Positions 1-7,602 are shown, numbered from the stretch's first letter. The stretch is 11,360 nucleotides of DNA from Phormidesmis priestleyi (GCA_003242115.1 QBMP01000065.1:5515-16874), one strand, 5' to 3'. Notes: generated by a model from the letters alone, not told the origin. Translations and numbers: made by a program.

Positions 1-593
1 CTAAAATTGGCGTAATTGAAACCCTGCTGGATAAAGTCGATAAAATTTTCATCGGCGGCGGCATGATCTTCACCTTTTACAAGGCTCGGGGCATGAGCGT
101 AGGCAACTCTTTGGTAGAAGAAGACAAGCTCGAACTAGCCAGATCTTTGGAAGCCAAGGCCAAGAAAAAAGGCGTTGAGTTTTTGCTGCCGACTGATGTT
201 GTGCTGGCTGACAAGTTTGCAGCGGATGCGAACACTCAAACGGTGAGTGTCGATAATATTCCGGATGGCTGGATGGGGTTGGATATTGGCCCTGATTCGG
301 TCAAGACGTTTCAGGCGGCGTTGGCTGACTGTAAGAGCGTGATTTGGAATGGGCCGATGGGCGTGTTTGAAATGGATGCTTTTGCGAAAGGGACAGAGGC
401 GATCGCGCATACGCTAGCTGGCCTCACCGGCAACGGTTGCATCACGATTATCGGCGGCGGCGACTCAGTAGCAGCGGTTGAGAAAGTGGGTTTAGCCGAT
501 CAGATGAGCCACATTTCGACCGGCGGCGGCGCTAGCTTGGAACTGCTCGAAGGCAAAACGCTACCTGGAATCGCTGCTTTAGATGACGTGTAA
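1..593 (+). CDS. pgk: Phosphoglycerate kinase, C-terminal part (5' end outside the window)
   Basis: This enzyme interconverts 1,3-bisphosphoglycerate + ADP and 3-phosphoglycerate + ATP in glycolysis and, in cyanobacteria, the Calvin cycle; it is cytosolic. The frame is open from base 3 ([21 protein letters not shown]), upstream of the first visible ATG at 63, so the gene is cut by the window edge rather than starting there. About 196 residues are visible, roughly the C-terminal half of a protein of about 400. They hold the nucleotide-binding domain: IGGGM and TFYKARG early on, then [10 protein letters not shown], the glycine-rich IIGGGDS loop that contacts the ATP phosphates, and the terminal [14 protein letters not shown] signature. 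The stop is TAA at 591-593. No convincing terminator follows; an isolated 6-bp hairpin at 706-723 has no T tract. The family assignment is essentially certain. Confidence 0.97.
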   Translation, partial: KIGVIETLLDKVDKIFIGGGMIFTFYKARGMSVGNSLVEEDKLELARSLEAKAKKKGVEFLLPTDVVLADKFAADANTQTVSVDNIPDGWMGLDIGPDSVKTFQAALADCKSVIWNGPMGVFEMDAFAKGTEAIAHTLAGLTGNGCITIIGGGDSVAAVEKVGLADQMSHISTGGGASLELLEGKTLPGIAALDDV

Positions 594-814
594 GCATCAG
601 TGATCCATCTATCTCAAAACTACCCCTGCCAAGGTGATCGTTCATATTCATAGCAGTGCAGCGACCAACGAGAAAGTAAGTTTTACAGCTTTGGCTTGAT
701 CTATCATTTCCTAAAAGGGAAATTCTCAGAGCTTGGTCGTAAATTTATACTTGTATCGTTGGATCGCTGAAATGCTCATAAATTAACGTCGGGCGATCGC
801 CGAACAGGGAGTGT

Positions 815-1744
815 TCAGCAATCATAATTATCCCGCGCTCTTTCTATTGCCATCTGAGCTGCTTCGGCTTCTGTCCACTGCCGTTGCTTCGGTAGTTCTG
901 GGATATTAACAAAAAGGCTCAAGATCGAACTGTCTCCAGTAATTTGAGCGATTTGTTGAGCTACTGTTTTACAGCAACGAGCTGGATAACAAACAACTTG
1001 TTGCTCGCTGAATCGAATCACGATCCAGCCCTTATCTTTAAAGAACTGATTGCGTTCAAGGTCTTTCTCAGACGTGTCGCAGTGAATGGCTTGGTTATCG
1101 CGATAAGCGTAAGGTTCGTCTACTTCAATGTCAATGTAGAGATTGACAGAGCGGTCAATATATGCGGCATCTGGTGTGTACGGATAGGAACATCCAAGGC
1201 GCTGGTAGGAACAGCCAAGACGCTGAAGTGTCAGGTTCGCGTGAATTTTACCTGGAAAGTATTTCATAAGATGGCTCCTAAATCCTCCTTCAGCCTTGCC
1301 TTCCTTTGCTAAGCTATTCTCTCCATCGTGAGGAACTGTTTTATTAAGCACTGACTGTATCTGCTCGCGTCTCCACTGTGCGATTTGCTTTGGAGCGTCA
1401 GTCTTCTGCTTTTCGTCATGATTTAATTTTTTCCTTTCGTAGTCTGATAGCTCTTCGGCATATTGCTTCTTGCACCTATGATAGCTTTCATGCTGTCGCC
1501 AATCTCTGTAGGCGATCACACCGACGGCACCTAGAAACAATAGCCAGCCTGGAATGTGCAGTATGGAGGATATCATAGATGCAGCGATAGCAGCAGCAGA
1601 TGTTTGTAGCGCAACCCATGCCAATTTCTGTAGTTCATTTTCTGGCTTGGCAGGTGGCTTCCCTGGGAAAGGATCATCAGGAGGTAGAGAGGTCTGAGCG
1701 TGTTTAAGAGAGGACGGTATACAGATGATGGGGAAGTTTTTCAT
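815..1744 (-). CDS. Membrane-anchored protein with a PD-(D/E)XK nuclease-like (DUF559/Vsr-like) domain
   Basis: The 309-residue product has three parts. Residues 1-40 are Pro-rich and hydrophilic. About 45-85 is hydrophobic (AWVALQTSAAAIAASMISSI, then GWLLFLGAVGVIAY), reading as one or two membrane segments. A charged, probably helical linker leads to a C-terminal domain from about 150. That domain has the layout of a restriction-like fold: EGGFRSHL, then PDAAYID, then YIDIEVDEPY (an acidic E-x-D core where classical enzymes have E-x-K), then ERNQFFKDKGWIVIRFSE, which resembles the end of the Vsr/DUF559 core. Nuclease activity is inferred, not shown. A heptapeptide, QRLGCSY, is duplicated just before PDAAYID. 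The ATG at 1742-1744 lies directly against the target duplication of an inserted miniature element, and no Shine-Dalgarno sequence is visible. The gene converges on pgk but is separated from it by 221 bases. I do not recognise a named gene. Confidence 0.75.
   Translation of the reverse strand: MKNFPIICIPSSLKHAQTSLPPDDPFPGKPPAKPENELQKLAWVALQTSAAAIAASMISSILHIPGWLLFLGAVGVIAYRDWRQHESYHRCKKQYAEELSDYERKKLNHDEKQKTDAPKQIAQWRREQIQSVLNKTVPHDGENSLAKEGKAEGGFRSHLMKYFPGKIHANLTLQRLGCSYQRLGCSYPYTPDAAYIDRSVNLYIDIEVDEPYAYRDNQAIHCDTSEKDLERNQFFKDKGWIVIRFSEQQVVCYPARCCKTVAQQIAQITGDSSILSLFVNIPELPKQRQWTEAEAAQMAIERARDNYDC
1185..1226. repeat. 21-bp tandem duplication inside the nuclease-like gene
   Basis: Two adjacent 21-base units, 1185-1205 and 1206-1226, differ at 3 positions. 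Being a multiple of three, the duplication keeps the frame and gives QRLGCSY twice in a row. It sits just upstream of the putative catalytic PDAAYID segment. Confidence 0.85.
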
Positions 1745-1752
1745 GTGAATCT
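1745..1752. repeat. 8-bp target-site duplication, left copy
   Basis: GTGAATCT directly abuts the left terminal inverted repeat of the miniature element. The identical octamer lies directly after the right terminal repeat at 1961-1968. On the other strand this copy directly precedes the ATG of the leftward gene. Confidence 0.85.
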
Positions 1753-1960
1753 GTAACTACTCAGGCTATGACAAAAAACTGTTGAAGTCCGTTCTGAAAG
1801 CGTTTCAGCGAATATGCCAAAAAATAGATTCTCAATAACCCAAATAAATCTGCCCTTATTGAGAATCGGCGGATTTTCAATCGAAAAAAGGAAAATCCTG
1901 ATCGCTACCTATAGCGTTTTCAGCATTGTTGAAAGCTAAATGTAGAGCCTGAGTAGTTAC
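1753..1960. mobile_element. 208-bp miniature inverted-repeat transposable element (MITE), IS66-like ends
   Basis: The element begins with GTAACTACTCAGGCT (1753-1767) and ends with its exact reverse complement (1946-1960), so it has perfect 15-bp terminal inverted repeats. It is flanked on both sides by the octamer GTGAATCT, a textbook target duplication. Ends starting GTAA and an 8-bp duplication are the known signature of the IS66 family, so a transposase of that type probably moved it; this family assignment is inference. It contains no open reading frame. Internally it carries a perfect 12-bp hairpin (1827-1838 with 1856-1867) and an 8-bp one (1871-1878 with 1891-1898), the folded structure typical of MITEs. 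It lies 9 bases from the start codon of the leftward nuclease-like gene and has moved the original upstream region about 216 bases away. Intact ends and an exact duplication suggest a fairly recent insertion. Confidence 0.85.
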
Positions 1961-1968
1961 GTGAATCT
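1961..1968. repeat. 8-bp target-site duplication, right copy
   Basis: GTGAATCT immediately follows the right terminal inverted repeat and matches 1745-1752 exactly. Removing the element plus one copy restores an uninterrupted upstream region for the leftward gene. Confidence 0.85.
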
Positions 1969-2147
1969 TAAATTAGGCACCGTAACTTTCTACTGTCTAT
2001 GAGTATTTCCATCAGTACATATCGGGAGCAGCCTTCTTTCGGTGAAGTTACGGCTGTAGTTTATGAAGATACAAAGGTTCTGTGCTTATCTTTGCATTGA
2101 CCACAAACTGACCACAAACGGTAGCTAGACTAGCAAGGTATCCACTC

Positions 2148-2210
2148 AAAAAAACTGCCGCATAGCCTTCAATGAGTAAGAGCGCCATAATTCACAGAAT
2201 TATGGCAGTT
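2148..2210 (-). terminator. Candidate terminator downstream of the cysteine desulfurase gene
   Basis: Read leftward, AACTGCC (2210-2204) pairs with GGCAGTT (2159-2153), which runs directly into seven Ts on the minus strand (A tract at 2148-2154). Inside this long stem lies a perfect hairpin with 10-bp arms and a 3-base loop (2184-2193 with 2197-2206). The T tract after the stem and the position about 100 bases past the desulfurase stop fit a leftward intrinsic terminator. The outer stem is only 7 bp and has a long loop, so this is tentative. Confidence 0.35.
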
Positions 2211-2253
2211 GGTTATGTCTGGTATGGTTGCCGCGTTTTTACCTGTTTTGCTT

Positions 2254-2282
2254 GCATTTGATTGGACTCAATCAAACGATGC
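2254..2282. repeat. Stem-loop just past the cysteine desulfurase stop
   Basis: TTTGATTG (2257-2264) and CAATCAAA (2269-2276) form a perfect 8-bp stem around the loop GACT. The stem can be lengthened by GCA/TGC across a 3-base bulge. It lies about 30 bases beyond the leftward stop codon. No T run follows on either strand, so it may stabilise the 3' end of the message rather than terminate transcription. Confidence 0.4.
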
Positions 2283-2313
2283 ACCTGTGATTCTCGGACA
2301 ATAGATAGCAGCT

Positions 2314-3468
2314 TTACGCTTTTCTAGCCATTCTCACCGCCCTGACAACGATTTCACCAACGTGATCAATCTCTGTTTGAGTCGTTTCTCTGCCCAAGCC
2401 AAACCGCAAAGTGGCGCTGGCTAATTCATCACTGCGCCCCAACGCCTTGATCACGTGTGAAGGGGCGAGGTTGGCTGAGCTACAGGCTGAACCTGAAGAA
2501 AGCGCCACGTCTGGCTGTAGCATTGAGAGTAAAGCTGCGCCGTTGACGCCCTCAATACTGACGTTTAAATTATTGGGTAAGCGCTGGGTGGGATGGCCGT
2601 TGAGGTGGATGCTAGGAATTTTGCCAAGGTGATGCCAGAGGCGATCGCGCAACCCCCGTAACCTCTCACCCTCTACCGATTGCTCAGAAATCGCCAACGC
2701 CGTCGCTGCACCAAATCCAACAATTTGCGGCGTATACAAAGTGCCTGAACGCAAGCCTTTTTCCTGCCCGCCGCCGTGTAGTTGTGGGGCCAACTGTACG
2801 CGAGGATTGCGCCTGCGCACATATAGCGCCCCGATGCCTTTGGGGCCGTAGAGCTTATGCGCGGTCATGGACAGTAAGTGAATGTTCATGGCCTGCACGT
2901 CGATGGGAAGCTTGCCCAGCGCCTGAGCGGCATCGGTGTGGAAAAGGATATTGCGATCGCCACACATCTGCCCAATTTCTGCAATCGGCTGAATCACTCC
3001 AATCTCATTATTTGCCATCATCACCGACACCAAAATTGTCTCAGATCGCAAAGCTTGCGAAAGCTGCTGCAAATCAATCAGCCCATCTGCGCGCACCGGC
3101 AAGTAAGTTACGCTAAAACCCAATGTTTCTAAATACCGACAAGGATCGAGCACGGCATTATGTTCAGTGGCGACCGTCACGATGTGTTTACCCGTTGCTA
3201 GATAAGCCTCAGCAACGCCTTTAATCGCTAAGTTGTTGGATTCGGTTGCACCGCTCGTGAAAATAATTTCTTCCGGTTCGGCGTTAATCGCTGCGGCTAG
3301 CTGCGCTCTCGCTTTGGTGACACCCGCTTCCGCTTCCCACCCATAGGAATGGTTGAGGCTGCTTGGATTACCGAAATAGTCGGTAAAAAAAGGCAGCATG
3401 GCAGCTAACACTTGAGGCGCTACGGGCGTGGTGGCATTGCAGTCAAGATAAATTGGGCGGTGAGGCAT
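2314..3468 (-). CDS. Cysteine desulfurase, NifS/IscS type
   Basis: This PLP-dependent enzyme takes sulfur from L-cysteine as a persulfide for Fe-S cluster and other sulfur-transfer pathways, leaving alanine. From the ATG at 3468 the product has 384 residues, normal for the class and close to E. coli IscS. It starts MPHRPIYLDCNATTP, the usual N-terminus; a longer frame to 3507 would add an untypical leader. Diagnostic segments in order are FTSGATESNN, TEHNAV, MMANNEIG, FHTDAAQALG, the PLP-binding lysine in MTAHKLYGPKG (near residue 206), and the active-site loop SSGSACSS with the catalytic cysteine near residue 324. The SSGSACSS loop places it in group I (NifS/IscS) rather than SufS. No iscU, nifU or suf gene is adjacent, so I leave the paralogue name open. 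It lies 57 bases downstream of a co-directional DUF4359 gene and may be co-transcribed with it. Confidence 0.95.
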   Translation of the reverse strand: MPHRPIYLDCNATTPVAPQVLAAMLPFFTDYFGNPSSLNHSYGWEAEAGVTKARAQLAAAINAEPEEIIFTSGATESNNLAIKGVAEAYLATGKHIVTVATEHNAVLDPCRYLETLGFSVTYLPVRADGLIDLQQLSQALRSETILVSVMMANNEIGVIQPIAEIGQMCGDRNILFHTDAAQALGKLPIDVQAMNIHLLSMTAHKLYGPKGIGALYVRRRNPRVQLAPQLHGGGQEKGLRSGTLYTPQIVGFGAATALAISEQSVEGERLRGLRDRLWHHLGKIPSIHLNGHPTQRLPNNLNVSIEGVNGAALLSMLQPDVALSSGSACSSANLAPSHVIKALGRSDELASATLRFGLGRETTQTEIDHVGEIVVRAVRMARKA

Positions 3469-3525
3469 AGCAGCAAGTAAGTTGATTAGATAACAGTTAA
3501 AGAGCAACCGTAAAAAACAACATAA

Positions 3526-3903
3526 TTAGCGCTCTGTCCCGGTCAGAAAGAATCGATTAAAAGCGCCAATGGCTTCGTAATTGCCAAAGGGTGTGGTGGT
3601 TTTGTACGTGCTAAAGAGAATACGGTTGTTGTATTCGGTGTTGCTGGCAATCAGTTCTCTAATTTGTTCTTGTGAGAGCGTTTCTCCATTAGAGAGTAAG
3701 CCCTGGCAAGCGCCGCTGAGGGCTTCTCCGATTTTGCCGAGCCATTCAGAAAAGCCTTCTGGCTGGCACAAAGAGACTTTTGCTTCAGTCGTCATGGTGC
3801 CAGAAAGATAGTCAGCATAATCGGCTTCGGTGGGATTGGTGAAATACAGTGCGCCGCCTAAAGCCGCTAGCGACAGCAGTGCGAGAGAAGATCCAAGTTT
3901 CAT
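3526..3903 (-). CDS. DUF4359-type small secreted or membrane-anchored protein
   Basis: The product has 125 residues. Residues 2-21 (KLGSSLALLSLAALGGALYF) form one hydrophobic segment after a single lysine, reading as a signal peptide or N-terminal anchor. Next come NPTEADYADYLS and a cysteine in VSLCQPEG, then a second cysteine in SGACQGLL, and a C-terminal segment ending IGAFNRFFLTGTER. The NPxxxDYxxYL start after a hydrophobic leader, with an FxTyxxTxPFGxYxxIGxFxxF-like tail, matches what I recall of the cyanobacterial DUF4359 family, whose function is unknown. Two conserved-looking cysteines could form a disulfide outside the cytoplasm; that is inference. The start at 3903 gives the leader directly. 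It is transcribed toward the cysteine desulfurase and is divergent from the membrane-protein gene at 4036. Confidence 0.75.
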   Translation of the reverse strand: MKLGSSLALLSLAALGGALYFTNPTEADYADYLSGTMTTEAKVSLCQPEGFSEWLGKIGEALSGACQGLLSNGETLSQEQIRELIASNTEYNNRILFSTYKTTTPFGNYEAIGAFNRFFLTGTER

Positions 3904-4035
3904 ACCAAAGATGTTAAAGGGTTTATTAAGGAATACTTTTAAACTGTAGCGCTGCTTTCGCCTAACCTATCTGTTCTGCTGTCCACTTTATTCACTTTGT
4001 CCACTTGCTAAAACGGCCTTGTTAATACTGCTCTA

Positions 4036-4605
4036 ATGAACACGCCTGCTCACGCCATTTTTAACCTCGCCTTATTAGGCCGCAAGCAGCGCCCTGAGTG
4101 GAACCCGCTGATTATTTGGGGAGCCGTTATTCCCGATTTAAGCATGTTCGGGTTTTATGTATGGATGCGGCTAGGCACTGATATTCCCGAAAGACAAATT
4201 TGGCGCGTTGAATATTTTCGGCCTGCTTGGCAGCTTGTGTTTGACAGCTTTCACTCAATTCCTTTGGCGCTGATGGGGTTGGTGGTTATGCTGAAAGCCA
4301 AACGCACCGGCATCGCGCTGCTGTTTGCTAGCATCGCCCTTCATGCCCTAGAAGATCTGCCGGTGCATCATGACGACGCACATCGTCATTTTTTGCCTTT
4401 CAGTAATTTTCGCTTTATTAGCCCGGTTTCCTATTGGGATGTGAATCACTTTGGCGCGATCGCTGGCCCCATTGAACTTGGATTAATGCTCATAGCCAGC
4501 ATTTACCTATTCAGCCGGGTGCGATCGCGCTGGACAAAAGGTCTATTAATCATCGCCAACGCCCTGCCGCTGCTGTCGTACCTTTGGTTTAGCGCCCTTG
4601 ATTGA
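4036..4605 (+). CDS. Polytopic membrane protein with conserved His/Asp motifs, function unknown
   Basis: The 189-residue product begins MNTPAHAIFNLALLGRK and has about five hydrophobic segments: near 26-45, 72-87, 94-108, 137-160 and 168-187. Polar, potentially metal-binding residues cluster in short motifs: PAHAIFN, AVIPDLSMFGF, DSFHSIPLA and, most strikingly, LHALEDLPVHHDDAHRHF followed by FRFISPVSYWDVNHFG. The pattern of an N-terminal His, a PD pair, then H and D clusters between membrane helices recalls membrane-bound metal-dependent hydrolases of the YdjM/DUF457 kind. I recall close relatives in proteobacteria with the same LH-DLPxHHDDAHRHF stretch, some carrying an unhelpful cobalamin-biosynthesis label. 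A hydrolase function is inference only. The ATG at 4036 fits the family start. The gene is divergent from the DUF4359 gene and convergent with priA. Confidence 0.75.
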   Translation: MNTPAHAIFNLALLGRKQRPEWNPLIIWGAVIPDLSMFGFYVWMRLGTDIPERQIWRVEYFRPAWQLVFDSFHSIPLALMGLVVMLKAKRTGIALLFASIALHALEDLPVHHDDAHRHFLPFSNFRFISPVSYWDVNHFGAIAGPIELGLMLIASIYLFSRVRSRWTKGLLIIANALPLLSYLWFSALD

Positions 4606-4627
4606 GCGCCCTCAGCCGCTACCAGCT

Positions 4628-4657
4628 CAAACTTAACCGGATCAAACTTGACCCGAT
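4628..4657. repeat. 15-bp tandem duplication between convergent genes
   Basis: Two adjacent 15-base units, 4628-4642 and 4643-4657, match at 13 of 15 positions. Both start CAAACTT and end GAT. They lie just past the stop of the membrane-protein gene, within the 126-base gap before priA. No terminator with a clear stem and T run is evident in this gap. Confidence 0.6.
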
Positions 4658-4731
4658 GAAATCACAAAAATTACCGCATATTTTTCGCCTTAGGAAAAAA
4701 ATACAGCAGAATTTCAGCCTGACGAAAGCCG

Positions 4732-7287
4732 TTAGGACAGATTTAAGGGATCCACATCAATCGTCAGGCTGATGCCTTTTGGGGTTTGACGCTGTAGGTC
4801 AGTTAGCGTTGGCAGTTGGCTCCCTAATGCGTACTTGAGTAAAATATGCCAGCGATAGCGGCTAGCCACCCGAAAAATAGGTGCAGGAACTGGCCCCATC
4901 AGGCTTGCAGGTGCTTGATTTGGCTCTAGCTGCTGAATCTGGGCGGCAATAGATTCGGCCGATCGCTGCGTGGCTTTTTCATCAAGGCCGCTAATGCGCA
5001 GGAGTACGAGCTGAGTGTAGGGCGGGTAGTGTAAGTCAGCGCGATCGCTCAGCTCCATCTCTAAAAAATCGCCATAAGCTGCCTGATCGCGCTTCGTCAG
5101 CGCCTTGATCGCGCTGTGATCAGGGCTGTAGGTTTGCACAATCACTTTCCCCGGCAGATCGCCGCGCCCAGATCGCCCCGCTACCTGAGTCAGCGTTTGA
5201 AAAGCCCGCTCACTAGCGCGATAGTCCGGCATAAACAATAGTCCATCGGCGGCAATCACACCGACTAGCGTCACTTGAGGCAGATCAATTCCTTTTGTCA
5301 GCATTTGCGTACCGACTAACAGATCCGCCTCTTTTTGGGCAAATTGAGTCAGCAGCGCCCGATGCGATCCTTTATTTTGCGTCGTATCACTATCAAAGCG
5401 AATGCACTGGGCCTGGGGCAAGTATTTTGCCAAGTCATTCACCACTCGCTGAGTCCCACTGCCAAAATTTTTGAGATAGGGCGAGGCGCACTCAGGGCAC
5501 TCAGTTGGATGACGCTGCGCATAGCCGCAATAGTGACACTTAAGACTGGCTTTAGCCTCACGGTGGGGCTGATGAAAAGATAGCGACACATCGCAATGCG
5601 GGCACTCCATCACATGCCCGCAGCTCCGGCAAGAAACAAAGCTGCTGTGCCCCCGCCGATGGATAAACAAAATACCCTGATTGCCCTGTTCAATCATCTC
5701 TTCTAATGATTTCTGTAAGGATCGACTAAAAATCGTCCGATTGCCTGCTTGCAGCTCTTTACGCATGTCCACAATTTCGACCGGGGGCAGCGGTCTAGCC
5801 TGGACTCGCTGAGGCAAGGTCACATAGTGAAGAGTCCTGGTTGAAGCATCGTTCTGCGCAGTTAAGGTTGGATGATCGGCGCGGGGATCAGTCGCTACTG
5901 GCCCATTCATGACTGCCTGAAAGCGCACCCAAGTTTCGACAGAAGGCGTCGCTGATCCTAGTACTAGGGGGCAATTTTCTAGTTCAGCGCGCCATTGGGC
6001 TACCTGTCTGGCGTGGTAGCAAGGCATGGGCTGATCTTGCTTAAAGCTACCGTCGTGTTCTTCATCCAAAATAATCATGCCGAGCTTTGGCAGGGGCGCA
6101 AAGACCGCCGAGCGCGTGCCAATAATCACCTGCGGCGTACCTGTGAGCATTTGCCGCCAAGTGTCATAGCGCTCGCCTTCAGATAGGCCGCTGTGATATA
6201 CGCACACTTTGTCGCCAAAGCGGCTGCGAAAGCGATCCGTCAGCTGGGGCGTTAGGCCAATTTCGGGGACGAGCACCAGCGCTGAACGTTGGGCCTTGAG
6301 CACTGGCGCGATCGCCTGCAAATACACCTCTGTTTTCCCCGAACCTGTTACGCCGTGCAGCAGTATTTCATGGTAGCCCTGAAGACTGTGCAGGATCTGG
6401 AGCGATCGCGCCTGATCATCCGTCAGCGCCTTAGGCCAATCGCGCCCCGCCGTAGAATGGCTGCTAGCGCGCAGCACCTCGCGCGGCTCAATCACCAGAT
6501 AGCCCTGCTCAGCAATTTTCTGGAGCGTTTTGCTCGTCGTTTTTAGTAGCTGTAAGGCTTCATTTAGCCACAGATCGCCGCCGTGTTGGGCTAGAGCGGT
6601 CAAGATGCTCTGCTGGCGATCGCTCAAGTTTGATTGGCTATCAGCCGCCGCAATCAAAACCACAGCCTGCCGTTTCTGAGCGCGAGGCTGGTGCGGCGGA
6701 GCCAAATAGCTTTCTACCCAGCCGATCCCAATCAGCTGTTGCAGCCCGTGATTAATTGACGTACCCGAACAAGGCTTGAGCTGACGGCGCAAATACTGCC
6801 AGCTATAATCCCTCTTTGGAGAGATGCACAAAGTTTCTATTAGCTGAATGGCGACTTTTGTCAGAGATGGCTGATGGGCTAACTGCGCGATCGGAAGCTG
6901 TGAAACAGGCTGAGTGCAGCGAATTCTTCGCTGCGATTTCGACAATAGCCCCGGCGGCAAAGCGGTACGAATAACGCGCACAAACGGTGTCTGATAGTAG
7001 CGGGCGACACGGTTTAATAACTGCCAATACTCTTGAGTAAAAAAAGCCTCATTAATAACGCTATCAATTAATTTTATGGCGCTCAAAAGTAGCCCTTCAG
7101 GCGGCCTTGAAAGTAGCCGAACCGCGATCGCTCCCACCTGCTGCGATCCAAAAGGAACGCTAACAATTGACCCTGGCTGCACCACCAAGCCCTCAGGTAT
7201 GCCGTAGGTGTACAGCCCTTGAACGCCCGCACAATCGACCAGCACCTCTATCCACAAAGCCAATCGCTTCTCCTTCGTCACACTCAT
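4732..7287 (-). CDS. priA: Primosomal protein N' (replication restart helicase PriA)
   Basis: PriA binds stalled or collapsed replication forks, unwinds the lagging arm 3'-to-5' and reloads the replicative helicase. The product has 851 residues, longer than the 732 of E. coli, with extra sequence in the linker and helicase parts. The N-terminal 3'-end-binding domain (about 8-110) starts WIEVLVDCAGVQGLYTYGIP, followed by FVRVIRTALPPGLLS. A winged-helix region covers about 140-270. The helicase core has Walker A HGVTGSGKTEVYLQAI near 310, the DEEH box ILDEEHDGSFKQD near 405, and GSATPSVETW. The PriA-specific zinc module follows at about 550-605, with eight cysteines in four pairs: CRSCGHVMECPHC, then CHYCGYAQRHPTECPEC. 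GTQRV, VGTQMLTKGIDLPQVTLVG and QVAGRSGRG complete helicase lobe 2. All key residues look intact. No primosome partner gene is adjacent. A consensus -10 box lies 76 bases upstream. Confidence 0.97.
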   Translation of the reverse strand: MSVTKEKRLALWIEVLVDCAGVQGLYTYGIPEGLVVQPGSIVSVPFGSQQVGAIAVRLLSRPPEGLLLSAIKLIDSVINEAFFTQEYWQLLNRVARYYQTPFVRVIRTALPPGLLSKSQRRIRCTQPVSQLPIAQLAHQPSLTKVAIQLIETLCISPKRDYSWQYLRRQLKPCSGTSINHGLQQLIGIGWVESYLAPPHQPRAQKRQAVVLIAAADSQSNLSDRQQSILTALAQHGGDLWLNEALQLLKTTSKTLQKIAEQGYLVIEPREVLRASSHSTAGRDWPKALTDDQARSLQILHSLQGYHEILLHGVTGSGKTEVYLQAIAPVLKAQRSALVLVPEIGLTPQLTDRFRSRFGDKVCVYHSGLSEGERYDTWRQMLTGTPQVIIGTRSAVFAPLPKLGMIILDEEHDGSFKQDQPMPCYHARQVAQWRAELENCPLVLGSATPSVETWVRFQAVMNGPVATDPRADHPTLTAQNDASTRTLHYVTLPQRVQARPLPPVEIVDMRKELQAGNRTIFSRSLQKSLEEMIEQGNQGILFIHRRGHSSFVSCRSCGHVMECPHCDVSLSFHQPHREAKASLKCHYCGYAQRHPTECPECASPYLKNFGSGTQRVVNDLAKYLPQAQCIRFDSDTTQNKGSHRALLTQFAQKEADLLVGTQMLTKGIDLPQVTLVGVIAADGLLFMPDYRASERAFQTLTQVAGRSGRGDLPGKVIVQTYSPDHSAIKALTKRDQAAYGDFLEMELSDRADLHYPPYTQLVLLRISGLDEKATQRSAESIAAQIQQLEPNQAPASLMGPVPAPIFRVASRYRWHILLKYALGSQLPTLTDLQRQTPKGISLTIDVDPLNLS

Positions 7288-7362
7288 AAATCAAAGTCCG
7301 ATCAAACCCAATCACTACCCATAAACCAGTCGCCATATCGAACTCATGAACTATTAAAAACC

Positions 7363-7368
7363 ATTATA
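7363..7368 (-). promoter_or_regulatory. Candidate -10 box for priA
   Basis: Read leftward the six bases are TATAAT, an exact sigma70-type -10, in an AT-rich stretch 76 bases upstream of the priA start. No good -35 is present at 16-18 bases; the best is a poor TTATTA. A leader of roughly 65-70 bases would result. Confidence 0.4.
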
Positions 7369-7478
7369 AAATTAATAACGAATCGTAATAAAAATAGTGA
7401 AAGCCTTACATACAAGGCAACCAAGGAATAGCTGCTAACACCTAAGTTATCGTAGTGAACAATTTCTTAATAAAGGGT

Positions 7479-7487
7479 TGCTATAGT
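7479..7487 (+). promoter_or_regulatory. Candidate extended -10 promoter for the sigma factor gene
   Basis: TGCTATAGT fits the extended -10 pattern TG-N-TATAAT with one mismatch. No recognisable -35 lies at 17 bases. If used, it gives a leader of about 325 bases before the ATG at 7820. This rests on a short motif only. Confidence 0.3.
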
Positions 7488-7602
7488 GGGCTGTAATTAG
7501 ATAAAAACTTCGTAAAGAAGCGAGCTAACTAGCACCTCTAAGATGATTTAGGGCTGATTTGGAGCCTCTAGCCAGCAGAGTCGGTAACAAAGCCAAAAAA
7601 GA

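Larger units (their letters stand above)
1969..2313. other. Intergenic region, no convincing gene
   Basis: This stretch separates the MITE insertion from the cysteine desulfurase stop codon. It holds a possible 33-codon frame on the + strand (ATG at 1999 to TGA at 2100, product beginning MSISISTYREQPS) with no ribosome binding site and no recognisable similarity. There is a tandem 11-base repeat, TGACCACAAAC twice, near 2098-2118. Strong hairpins lie at 2153-2210 and 2254-2282. The 33-residue frame could be a gene remnant, but I would not call it as a gene. Confidence 0.5.

Noticed and set aside
135..410. Leftward open frame of about 90 codons inside pgk
   Set aside because: It lies wholly within the highly conserved pgk coding sequence and its product has no recognisable composition or motif; it is a shadow frame.
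706..723. Hairpin ATTTCC/GGAAAT downstream of pgk as a terminator
   Set aside because: The stem is only 6 bp of mostly A/T pairs with no T tract, and it lies over 110 bases after the stop.
944..1312. Rightward open frame of 122 codons opposite the nuclease-like gene
   Set aside because: The opposite strand encodes a coherent domain with membrane segments and motifs, while this frame has none and no ribosome binding site.
1999..2100. 33-codon frame MSISISTYREQPS... as a small gene
   Set aside because: No ribosome binding site, no promoter and no recognised family; it is too short to support from one sequence.
3469..3507. Upstream start for the cysteine desulfurase adding 13 residues
   Set aside because: The class normally begins a few residues before the YLDxNATTP segment, which the ATG at 3468 gives; the extra leader is untypical.
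7219..7431. Rightward frame of 70 codons overlapping the priA start
   Set aside because: Low-complexity, AT-rich translation overlapping the priA 5' end and its candidate promoter; no family resemblance.
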